DNA of 64,000 nucleotides from Casuarina equisetifolia (Eukaryota > Streptophyta > Magnoliopsida > Fagales > Casuarinaceae): contig CM052357.1 of NCBI GenBank assembly GCA_028551475.1, forward strand, positions 4,511,931 to 4,575,930, given 5' to 3'. Under the pieces are notes generated by a model. That model made no database searches, was not told the origin of the DNA, and saw nothing but the letters and a program-made list of their open reading frames with translations. The translations under genes and the position numbers were made by a program. This document shows, piece after piece, positions 1 to 11,500 of this stretch (positions are counted from its first letter, which is position 1; each line of letters begins with the position of its first letter).

Positions 1-1000
1 TAAGTTACTAATAAGACTAAATGAAGGTGAAAGCTTCTTTTTTGACCCAAAAATTAAAGATGAGAACAAGTAACTGTGATGAGAATTCACAAATAATCTG
101 AAAAAATGAATTACACCGAAGTTCACAATATAGTGATGACAAGTTTTCAATAAACGTAAAACTGGAAACTGCACAGAATATATGCCCTATCAGAAAATAT
201 TTCTTGATTTTTACTTTCTACCTAAAGAAGAAGAGCAACATTCACATCAGCACACAAATGGTATCCAGGTCATATTATGGTTATTTCCTCCAAATTCATC
301 CACTATGGAGGCTGGAAAGCAGTAAGTCCATACTACACTATAATGCTTTCCCAGTTTGCATGAGTATTTGTATTGGAGGTCATAGGCTCGTACTTATATA
401 AGCTTCCAGGATACTTGAAGAAACGATTATCAGTTAGATTTATTGTTTCTATATAAAATGCGGTAAAACTAAGGAGACGACATGTTGGGAGTAGAAGGAA
501 TCTAGTAGCACAAACAGCCACTCCATTGCGTAATTATCTAGCCCTCAAAAGCTGAACGAACACAACCTGCAGATGGTGCAATAGGACAGAAAACCAAAAA
601 GAGGGCTTTCGTAGATATCAGTCCATTCCTCCTTCGCAGACCTTATTCTTATTTTCTCTTCATGTCCTTAACTGAGGCAAAGAACAGTTTTCTTTACTTT
701 TAGCACTCTTGGTGATTCCATTTTCTAGTACGTGGATTTGTTCCCTTATCTATTTTATTTCTAAATAGAAATTCAGAAACAAAAAGAAAGAAATGGGCAA
801 CGGCAATAAAAGCTCATATACCTTTCAAAATGCTTAACCATGTGCACAATACCATACAGAAAAACCACAAAGATAAGCAGCAATTTGTTCTCATATTACC
901 ATAGTTCTGTTTATGAGAATTCTCACTCCTGGTTCTCAATTTCAGTCATCTCTTGTCTTATAAAACACCTCCAATGCTATTCCTCTCTAGCCTAGATACT
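1..1000. other. Intergenic or intronic DNA, no gene recognised
   Basis: AT-rich sequence with only short open frames and no recognisable protein similarity. If the putative minus-strand gene whose first exon may lie near 1.8 kb is real, this stretch would be part of its transcript. I see no splice-site chain that supports this. Confidence 0.4.
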
Positions 1001-1850
1001 CGTTTAGCTCAACCTCTAGACCCAGCTACATTCATTTACCTCAGTCAGGAACTTAGGTCCCACAGTTCTCGAGGCCTGCAGTGTAAAGAGGGAGCGTGTA
1101 GGTAATTGTCTAAAATTAAAGACATCCATCGGAATTCTTGAGCCAACAGCTGTGGCAGCAGCGACGGCGTCTAATGGACTACGAAGGTGAAGATCAACAT
1201 GTCCCCAGCGGGAAGTAAAAATCAATGCGGCCGTTGCCTTTTTCCGGAGATGTGATTACAATTTGAGAAGCTATCTTTCTCGAGCCCATTCAAAATAAAA
1301 ACCAATACGGAGCTTTCGAAAATGCACTGTACATTGCGTTTCCACACACCACCTCAACCATTCTACGGCCAATGAAACAATGAACTAGAACTCGACCAGT
1401 ATCCTACAAATAATCCAAAACCACGGAAGATTTCCCAATTTCAACGAACCTTTCCTCGAAACAAAAAGGTCAGTTCAATCGGCGAGATGTTTAGGAACAT
1501 ACACACCAAACAAAAACTCGATATGTGAGACTAAAACCATGATCAAGAATCATCAAACAACAGACTAAACTCAAACCACTTCCAATTTAAAATGAACAAC
1601 AAACAAGAAAGCGAAAAACAAGGAAACTAGATGAAATCGAAGATGAACAACAGAGGCCTTGAGAGAGAGAACCTGGGATTACGCTGACGCATTTTGCAGG
1701 AAGCAGGAAGCATCCGATGAGGTACGAAAAACCGCACATTCGTGTACTTACATGTCAGACCACTGATCCCGTCGCTCACCACCCATGTTGATAGCTTCAC
1801 AGACATTTTTACTCCAATCAGCCCCTCCCTCCCTATCTCTCTCTCCCTTT
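1000..1850 (-). other. Possible 5' end of an unidentified minus-strand gene
   Basis: On the minus strand a CT-rich leader (plus 1830-1890) precedes an ATG at about 1809. The ATG opens a short reading frame beginning MSVKLSTWVVSDG, which runs into a good donor (GTAAGT) near plus 1752. A second open stretch at about 1040-1225 has reasonable codon texture (it contains the string WGHVDLHLRSPLDAV) and ends at a possible donor near plus 1040. This looks like the first exons of a gene reading leftwards. I do not recognise the protein, the acceptor of the second exon is unclear, and no further exons could be joined. It may equally be chance open frames. Confidence 0.22.
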
Positions 1851-2289
1851 GTGCCTGTGAAAGAGAAACTTCTGTAGAAAGAAAGAGAAAGAGAGAGAAC
1901 AAACGGTTTCTTCGCCACAACGACTACTCAGTTCAGGGTATTCCTAGGAAAGTGGACAGACGTTTGTCAGCGAATTCTGCCATTTTTGAGAACTCATTTA
2001 CTGTGTCTACCTGCGTCACCATCACCTTATCTAAATCCAACGAGTGATGCGACTCTGGGACGGCGATCATTTCCACGTTTGTGTCCACGATTGTTTCGCC
2101 ACGATTCGATGAACGGTGATGGATTTACGCTAAATACCAAGAGAAATGTGTGGCGAAATGCATCTTGGTTTTACAAGCTACAAACAGTTTTCGAGGCTCC
2201 ATCTGGACCAAGCTTTCCGCCGGAAGCAACCTTCAGAATATTCTACTATACTAGATTTCCTCATTTTCCACTCTATCTAAGTACTAATG

Positions 2290-3260
2290 TATGATATGAT
2301 TGGAAAAAAGTAAATTATACATTATACATACTAGGCTCAAGTATGTTATCAAATATAACGAATCTAACCATTAAGTCAAAATGTCTAAATTTGTTAACAT
2401 GATAAGTTTAATTATCTTTAAAACCATAACAGTTGATGAAATAACTGAATTAATCCATAAATCATAATTATATCAAATTTAAAAGGTTATAGAATTGTCT
2501 AAACTTATAAAGTATATTATATATAATTCTTTAGTATAAAAATTTTATTATTTAATATTTTTCATTATCAATGCTTAATTTCATTATAAAAAACAAAATA
2601 GATCATTAAGGTTGGATTATATAGAAAACTGATTGATTATCTCCCTATATATATCTTATTTATTATAACATTGACACTTTTATAATGATAAATCATCATT
2701 ATAAATAACATACGACAAGTGCCATTATTTATGACATGTCTTTTCTTTGTCTACTGCACTCCACAATACTACGTTAATCTTCATCCATAGATTGTTGCAT
2801 TGACATCCTTTGTTCTTCACAAGTGCTTCTGCTTTTGACCATGTACATTTAGTTCCTCCTTTGTTGGTTCATTGGAGTATTAGCTATTGGATATTAATCT
2901 CATGGTAGTAATATCTTTTGTACGTTAACCATGTCTTTTGGCTAAGTCAAGATTGGATCATATAGGTTGGATTACATAAAAGAATGACTAATTCATCTCT
3001 TTAGGGATAAAGAATTGGTTCATATTTAGAACTAACTTGGATTATATAAAAGAATGATTATTTTAATACCAAGTGAAAAATCAAAAGATTTTGTCAAGTA
3101 AAATAATTGTTAAAGCTTATAATTACATTATAAATACTCTCACTTTATGTGTGAGACTTTATTATTTAATATCAAGAAAATTGAATCACTTTCTGACTAT
3201 ATACGGAGATTAATTTTGTTTACAAAAAATGAATAATAAATTCTCTTGACATTCTAGTTT
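2290..3260. other. AT-rich intergenic DNA with degenerate internal repeats
   Basis: No gene. Short phrases recur with variation: TTGGATTATATA-like words near 2613, 2963 and 3033, and TTTATTATTTAATAT near 2545 and 3158. This suggests an old AT-rich insertion or diverged direct repeats. The stretch separates the leftmost region from the ALG14 promoter. Confidence 0.35.
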
Positions 3261-3299
3261 TCTCCACCTAATTACTTTAAAGCAAAAACTGGGTGTGCG

Positions 3300-4004
3300 G
3301 GACTTAGGTGCAAAACGACGACGATTTAGGTGGCTTCTGAAAGGATAATCAAATTTTCAGTCGCTTACTTGATTTTTTCTCGGATTCAGAACCAGGACCG
3401 CTTGGGTTTTTGGAGATATTTCTACTATTTTCAGGGGGTTTTAAACAAATTCTCTCTCGTAATTTCATTTTCTTTTGCTGTGCAGCAGAGTCGTCGCCGC
3501 TCTTCCCCCGTCCGGGCAAAATCTCCGTCTCTGAATATACAAGGTACTCCATTTTTCTTGATCAGTCGCTATAGTTCTTCTCTGTGTTCTATATTCTACT
3601 GCTTCCACTTTTTGTTTTCTCCATTAGTCCTTCTCCGTTTTCGATAATTATACATGCCTTCGCAGACCTTCAAAAATATATGCAATTTTCGAGTCTTAAT
3701 TCGACGATTTTGGTGATTAATTTCGAGCAGCGATGAGATTGAGCTTTTTGAACTCATTTGAACGCGGAGGATCTGTCGTTTTCTTTACTTTTATCTTAGT
3801 TCATTGACTATGATCTGGTTGAAATAACACGTGGATGATGTTGGCAGTCTCGGACTTCCGAAGCACAGAAATCTTCTTCCAAGTCTTCCACCAAGAAACT
3901 ACGGACGAATTGCCACCCAATTGAGCTTTTCTGCGGCTGTGGATTTGCATTCCTGTTGTTCGAATCTGTTTCTTACATTTGTGTGGCGCTTCTTTGTTCA
4001 TACA
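3300..4004 (+). promoter_or_regulatory. Probable promoter and 5' UTR of ALG14
   Basis: The sequence becomes less AT-rich and pyrimidine-rich from about 3300, upstream of the ALG14 ATG at 4005. A plausible 5' UTR donor (AAG/GTACTC near 3543) is followed by several possible acceptors before the ATG, so a leader intron is possible. The frame is open upstream of 4005 as far as 3831. The ATG at 4005 was chosen because it places a single membrane anchor at the N-terminus and gives the usual family length. Confidence 0.4.
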
Positions 4005-5484
4005 ATGGACGAAGGCAATAGCTGTTGCTTCTCCATCTTGGCTTCAAAATTCACCGTCACTTTCATCACGATTGCTTTCACCCTGATGCTGATTCGCTTG
4101 CTTTATGTTATATCCCTGAGTGGCAAGCCTCTGGGATCCAAAGCTGCGAGACCTTTCAGTACACTTATTGTCTTAGGCTCAGGTGAGCCGCGGAATCAGC
4201 GTTGATTTTAATTCACAATGGAAAGGCTTATTGGCTTGTACTGTTGGCATTGTAGGGGGTCACACGGCGGAGATGATTAATCTCTTATCGGTGTTGCAGA
4301 TGGAGAGGTTTAGCCCAAGATTCTATGTTGCGGCTGCAACTGATAATATGAGCCTCCAGAAGGCTCGCGTGCTTGAGAATTCATTGGCTGATGGGGTAAA
4401 TGGTGATGGATTGGTCTGCAATTTGGTGTCTTTTTGTCCTAAAGTACTACGCACCATAGATAAGAGATAATGTATTAACGAAATATAATGGCCTATTAGC
4501 AGTTGCATTGTAGGTTTTGCTGGATTTGTTGATCACGTTCTACACTTTTATTCAAGTAGGTTTCCTGATGTAGTGTATGGCTTATATCATCTTTCATGCC
4601 ACGAGGTTTTTGGTAAAGTGCTCGTCAATTCTCTTGCCTCTTAGAAGGGAGATGTTGTGAAGAAAAGGAAAAGGATGAAAACTAAATGAGTTAGAACCTA
4701 AAGGGCATAATTTGTTAATGTTTCCTCGTTCATTCAGATATGAAAATTTTATGATTCTCATTTGGAGCTGGATCCGTGGTGCATTTGCATTTTCAATTCA
4801 TATACTTATTGTGCGTTTATCAATGACACTTATTTTTTCAATGATTTCTACTACAGACCGGGGCTAAAGTGGAAGAAATTGCTCAGTTCATGCAGATCTA
4901 TCGAAGTAGAGAAGTTGGTCAATCATATTTGACATCAGTTTGGACAACTTTAATTGCTATGGCTCATGCACTTTGGATGATGATTAAAATTAGACCCCAA
5001 GTGGTATTTTCTCCATCCTTTGTTCATAGTGGTAGACATATATGTTTCATACTAGTATGTACAAGGATATGTTGGTATACAATCGTATTACATTATAATT
5101 GTAATCTACTTTGACAACCTCAGATCCTCTGCAACGGGCCAGGGACTTGTGTTCCACTATGTGCTATTGCATTCGTTTTTAAGGTGTGCATGGGCTCTAA
5201 CCTCCTCTACACAGCCCCAGCCGCTCATCCCCTGCCCCAACTCTTTTACTTGCCTATCGTTCATTATTAAGTTTACATAAGGTTTCATCCTTTAGCCGTA
5301 AATGCAGGTGTTGGGGATTAGGTGGTCATCCATTTTTTATGTTGAGAGCATAGCACGAGTGAGAAGGCTGTCATTAAGTGGTTTGCTTCTTTACAAGTTA
5401 CGAATAGCTGATCAGTTCTTTGTGCAATGGCCGCAACTAAAGAAGCAATATCCACGAGCTCACTATGTTGATCGTCTGATGTAG
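4005..5484 (+). CDS. ALG14: ALG14, UDP-GlcNAc transferase membrane subunit
   Basis: Five exons: 4005-4182, 4256-4395, 4857-5003, 5124-5183 and 5308-5484. All introns are GT-AG and the total is 702 nt, coding for 233 aa. ALG14 anchors ALG13 at the cytosolic face of the ER. The pair adds the second GlcNAc to dolichol-PP-GlcNAc early in N-glycan synthesis. An N-terminal hydrophobic anchor (about residues 10-35) precedes the glycosyltransferase-B fold. The family signature LGSGGHTAEM is rebuilt exactly across the first splice junction. Further hallmarks are RFYVAAATDNMS, RSREVGQSY, ILCNGPGTC, IFYVESIARV and a C-terminus FFVQWPQL...YPRAHYVDRLM. The length equals that of the Arabidopsis protein as I recall it. 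I see nothing broken. No ALG13 gene is nearby. Family assignment is secure; the exact start is slightly less certain. Confidence 0.96.
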
Positions 5485-8472
5485 CCGTCTGAACTTTCCT
5501 GCCGACATTGGTACATTCGCATCAACCACCAAGTATTTGCAATGAAGTCAACATTTTCAAAAGTGTAGCTATAGAATGTCAGAGTTTTGTTTGTCTAACT
5601 AGAGTTGCTCACAGTATACATTTTTGTAAGTGTGAAATTTAAGTCTGTGGTGGATACAAGCCACGAAGAGGATAGAGAACTTCTTATACCTGTAAGTTCA
5701 GATAAACCTGAGTTTGATAAACAATTGTGGTTTAGAACAAAGAATTATTCCCATTTTCTTTCGGAGATGTTGTTTGCTTTAATAAACCCCGATTAAAGTA
5801 CAGAATGACAGGAAAATTCTTGTCCAAAATCGAGTCATGTCTTGTTTTCTCACTAAACTTCCATTTTTCTCTTCTTTTATCTTTCTTCTCTTCCCTGTTC
5901 TGATGTTACATTTCTTCATGTTCGTGAACAATCTATTAGAGAAAAACTTAGTAGCTAATATGAATTTGCTAGCTAGACACAAAAGAGAAAAACTTAGTAG
6001 CTGGACATTGGAATGCATCGTACTTTAGTATCATAGTTTCAACATATAGGCTTGTGATATCACAGAAAACAAATCTCTTTGTACCTTGTACAAGAAAATT
6101 TTCTATTCATAGGAGTTCTATAGCCAATTTAGTCTCTAACCAAATTTGAGTATCTATGTAATGAACAATGGGATTTTTTTCCATTTTCAATTTTCTTAAT
6201 TTTTTCACTTACCAGAATTTGACAAAGGTATTTTATGTTATACTCTTCCCAGTGCTCTTTATTGCTCTTGCGTGATTTCTCATGAACCAATTTCTGTTCC
6301 ACCTTTCCTTTTTTCCTCGAAGCTCCTTTTACAAAACCATATGCTACTCTTTCAAGTTGTAGTCTTGGTTTCCATATTCCGCATGTTTAGCCTGTTTGGT
6401 GATCTAATAGAGCAATTGTCACAACTTCTACTCAAAGTGGGTGAGTTATTTAGAGAAATATGGGCGCGTTACTTTTGCTGGAATTCGAAAATTGATAACT
6501 GTTTAAGCCATTATTTACAATTTTTGTGGGGAAATGAAATGGCTAGAGTTTTGCCTTGTATTTGGGAATATGGATTTGCCCTATGGGTTTTCCTATTCTA
6601 GGGTTGAGAATAATGCTTGTATTTTTGGACCCTTTCTTCCGTTGCATGTGGGACTTTTAACCAGTTACAACTATAAATAGAAACAAGTATTTGAAAAGCA
6701 AATTTACAGCCGAAAGTTACAAGGTTGAAGAAAAAAAGGGTCTAGAGATCTTTTTTATGAAGCAATTATGTAAAAAGAATTAAGCCGTTATCACATTTTA
6801 TGATAAGTGCCTAGTGTCCAATCTATCCTAGAGTTTATCAATATAACTATTAATAAAATAGGAAATAATAAAAGTAAATCATGTTCAATGACATATTTCC
6901 TCTCAAACAAAAGATCAAAGAAACTTTACAAAATTTAATAAACCAACTAGATGAATCTAGTAAAGTAGAGATGGAATGAACAACTTTTTTTTTATTTTTT
7001 TATTTTTTTACAATTAGGAGAAAGGGGAATTGAACTCGTGATTGAACTTATTGATCAAAGGGTTGACTTACCCAGGGATTCCCTTGCAATGAATAACTAA
7101 GAAAAAAGAAAATCTTTTGACTATTTCAAGAAACTAAAAAGATTATGATACTAAAGACTGAGACTAACTATAATTAAGAAAAATATAAAGATATAAGAAA
7201 TTTTGTTTTCCTAGAAAAAATTATATAAAGACCGTGATATTTCTATCCAAATAAAAAATGAGATCATAGACAAAATAACAGCCATTTATTTAAATATGAA
7301 GATCTTTTAAACCATTTTATGATTGAAATTTGTTTATTGCTTTCTAATGATGAAAATAATCGATATTTTAATTCTGAATACGACAAGTGTGGCTAGTAAT
7401 GACGAGGATAGCAAAATTTGAGCTTGAAAGCGAAGAAAAAAGGACAAAGAATGTATACATGGTGATGGTGAATAGTTGTTTGACTGGTAGCATTGAAATA
7501 CATAGGTGAGGTTGCTTCTTTGGCTTCATGAATTGAACAAAATAGGATTTGTGCACGATAGACATTGCCATTATGAATTCCTTTTGATATGTAGTGCTTT
7601 CTTGCTAATTATATTGTCAACAACCATAACTCTACCTAGCATAATAATTTAACACACCAAATGTATGCTTTTTGTTATTGAAAATAATAAAATGTCTTAA
7701 GAGGAGGGGAAATTTGTCATGATCAGGTCATAAGCCCAAACACCATATGAAAGAGCCCAGCCCATTCAATTGGATTAGGAGGCAAAAGAGAGAAGTGGAT
7801 AAAAAGAATGGAGCGTAGGAGAAAAGGACAGCGAAAGTATTATTATATTATTAATTTTTCCAATGTAATTGATGTTTATTTAGTGAATTTCTATCTATAT
7901 CATTAAAGAATTGAACCCTTGACGAATTAGACTTGTATAAAGGGCTAATTTGTTACCAAGTAAGGGAATTATCTTTTTAAAATGACTAGTGAATTTCTAT
8001 ATATATTATTATAAAATTAAATCCGACCAGTTAAACTCGTTAAAGTATTAGCTTGCCACTAAATCAGAGAATTTCTCCTTTAAAAAGAGTTAAAAGGAGT
8101 TAAAAGGAGTGAAATTTTATTTTTACTTATATATTTAAATTTATATAATTAATACAAACTTAAAATAAAAAAATTTATGATAATGCCTATTTTTAATTGT
8201 AGATACTTAAAATTAAACCCTCACTTCATTCATAAGGCAAACTTGTCACTTTATTTGTTCTCTATTTGATAAAACTTGACCGATCATGACCTTACTTCAT
8301 TTTATTGAAAAGACCTCATATATTTTAGTTATATCTTTTTATTCAATACGTTTGGAGTTATTAAACTCTTGGTGATCATAGAATATTATAAAATCATGTT
8401 AAAAGGCAGCAAACTTGTTTAAATGAAAGAAATATGTATGGTTATGTGCTTCCTAATTTGCTGTAATTCGCA
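5485..8472. other. Intergenic region between ALG14 and the PP2C-kinase gene
   Basis: No supported gene. It begins with the ALG14 3' UTR. A 19-base phrase, AGAGAAAAACTTAGTAGCT, occurs twice about 46 bp apart (near 5938 and 5984). Stretches near 6960-7080 and 7900-8070 contain phrases such as ATTGAACTC and ATTGAACCC that look like fragments of interspersed repeats. A short TTAAAAGGAG tandem lies near 8085-8110. An acceptor-like AG at 8472-8473 suggests the last base of a 5' UTR intron of the downstream gene. Confidence 0.45.
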
Positions 8473-8533
8473 GGTGCTTCTTTGCTTGATGCAGAAGGCT
8501 TCGCGTCGTTCATTGCTCATGCAACGGTAGAAG

Positions 8534-11500
8534 ATGATTCAAGCGTTCAAATTTCAGCTTCTACTGATTGCGTTTCTGGCATCTGCAACAACGCGCTCTT
8601 GCGGCGAGTCGTCGACTTGCGTGATGGTGTACAAAGAAGGAGGTGCTCCGGCGGTTTTTCGGTCCCCGAAATGCCCCCGGTGGAAGCTCTCCGACTCCGA
8701 ATCCGATTCCCGGACCACCGCCGGCACCATGGCGCGCTGTCAGTCCGCCATGCTTCAGGGTCGCCGGAAGTCCCAGGAAGACCGCACCCTCTGTGCGCTC
8801 GACATTCGCATCCCCTTTCCTGGTATCGCATCCTCCTAAGGTTTTCTCAGATATGCATATAATTGCATTACAGGATCATTTGCAGTTTTGGTATCAAATT
8901 CAATGTTCGTGCAAATAGGCTTTTAAAGAAGTTGACAATATTTAGAGACTTAAATGCAAAGAATTAATAAATCATCAATGTTATTCTTAAATCGTCCCTT
9001 GTGCCAATTTTAAGAATAAAAGATAGAATGGACGAAATCTGTGGACAAATAGTCGTTTTTGTCCATTTTAAAAGTCAAAACATACATTAGTTTTATGGAA
9101 CAAATAGTTTCTTGTGTCCATTATAAAAATCAAAGATGAAATACTTGAACAAAATACAACGAAATGAGGAAAGATGTACTAAAATTTGAAAATAATAGAG
9201 TTGCATTGAGCTAAAACTTATGAATAAGAGACACACGAATGGTAGTTTATGAGTAAAAATGTAACTGCCCTTTTTCTATTGTTCTTTTGTGAACTCTGCT
9301 TTTGTTTGTTGTTGGAGCAGGTAAAGTAGGGGTTAAGGAGGTTACCGTTGGAATGGTCGCAGTTTTTGATGGTCATAATGGTGCTGATGCCAGTGACATG
9401 GCCTCCAAACTTTTATTGGAGTATTTTGTTTTGCATACTTATTTCCTTCTGGATGCAACATTTTCAAAGAAATCAGCTGCTGGAGTTTTGGATAGGAGAG
9501 AACGTGATGTTTTTTTTCAAGTGCTTAATTGGGATGAAAGAACCACTAGGTTAGCATAAATTGGATCCTGGGAGGTGCTTTTTTTTTTTTTTTTAAATTA
9601 TTGTCGTTGGTTTTTATTACTACTAGGTCTTTGGAGTGTTCTACTTCTACCATTGTGATTTTGCTATAGTTGTTGACATTTAAAAGAACCTGAAGCTGTA
9701 TACTGATATGCATATTTGAAAAACAGAAAAATTCTTAATATGAAAGAATGAACAAAATGTCAAATGCACAGCAATATGTGTATATTATACGTATTCAAAT
9801 GAAAGAGCCTTCATATCATTCTGCATTAAAACAAATTGCTGCATTATTTTGGAAGAAAGCCTTTCATGTTTACTAATATATTATTGCAGCTATTGGAGCA
9901 CACTCTTAATTCTGCTAATGATAGAGAAGTTGTATTTGGGGCCAGTCATCTGGTGCAACTGTTTTGTATAGGATTTTATGAATTAAATCATGAAGCTTTT
10001 GCTTTAGTATGGGCCTCTTATATTGTCAATGGTACTGCCTACACTATCAACTTATATTTTAATCTCAGGTAATGGTATTGATTATGTATTTCTAAATTGT
10101 GAATGTGTTTCTAGGTTTAAATATTCATGGCCAGTGAATCTTGATGATTCTCTTCACTTAGGAATTTTAAAAGAAGCATTGTTAAGGTCAATCCATGATA
10201 TTGATGGGACATTTTCCAAGGCAAGTTCTATTTAATATTTCCTTGCTATTTTCAGAATTATTGTGACGTATTTTCTTCCTTTTGCTCTTATCTTGACATC
10301 CTTTCACTTGAGCCATGAAGGAAGCATCTAGAAGGAATCTTGATTCTGGCTCTACAGCCACCATCATACTAATAGCAGATGGTCAAATTTTAGCTGCCAA
10401 CATTGGTGATTCGAAGGCTTTCCTGTGCTCTGAAAAGTTTCAGTCTCCTGCAGAGGCTAAAGGTTAGGAGGCTCGTGGCCTAATTTGCTGTTGTAATGCA
10501 CATTTTCTTACCATGGGATGTTTGGAACGTTAGAAAAGGTTTTTGTGTTATTCTTTATGGTGTGTTAATGTTATATGGTCAGTTTGAAATGTGGCTACCA
10601 TGCCAACGTTTTATGATTATCATTTTATTGAGAACACGGTGAAGGTTCCTCAGTTTATGGTGTCTGTGGATTGCAGCTTCTTTTATAAGGTTATACAGGC
10701 AGAAAGGATACAATGGTGCTATTGCACGTGCAAGAGCTGATAAAAAGTTCAGAAAAGCTTCCTCCAATGGAGTGGCACATTTTCTTGTTAAGGAATTGAC
10801 TAGGGATCATCGTCCAGATAGAGATGATGAAAGGATTCGGGTTGAAACTGCTGGCGGCTATGTTGTTGAATTCAGTGGTGTGCCCCGAGTAAATGGTCAG
10901 CTGGCAATCTCCCGTGCAATTGGTGATGTGTCCTTTAAAAGGTCAGGTTCACAAAAGCAAAAGTTATGTAGATTTGGAGTCCATTTGTTTGATGTAAAAC
11001 ATTTTGTTTGGAAATCAAAAACATTCTTTTTTGGAATAGTTAGTTGTTGTCTTGAATCACTAAACAATGTGTTGAAACGTTGTTTGGATGACACTCATAC
11101 TTCCAGAAAGAAGGTTACAAACCAAAAATCCCACTTACCATTGAACACCATAACTTGACAATGAAGCTCAAGATATTCCGAACTTGCATGAGTACTTGGT
11201 GGTTCACATCTTTCTATAGTTGTCTTGGGAAAGCTCGGCAGGGAGGATGGCATGGATGGTCCAGCAACACATTTTTGCTAACATTAAAGATCTTGAGATT
11301 GTGATGGCGTGGAGTTTCATGGGTTCATCAATGGACTCACTGAAAATGTAGAAATATTTTACAACATGTGTGATGCATTGAAACAAACGTACCCTTTGTA
11401 TTTCCATCCTTAATTGACCCTGTTGTGACTTCCAAAAGAGCTCAAAGGGTGTGTTAATTTTCATTTCTTTTCATTTGAGCATCAACAATCCTTGTTGGAC

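Noticed and set aside
8482-8918. Four overlapping open frames on both strands over exon 1 of the PP2C-kinase gene
   Set aside because: The exon is GC-rich, so all frames stay open. Only the frame from 8534 carries the family sequence and splices in phase to exon 2.
9836-10072. Possible extra exon in intron 2 of the PP2C-kinase gene
   Set aside because: Open, but with no PP2C-like residues. Exon 2 joins exon 3 in phase without it (NWDERTTR then FKYSWPV).
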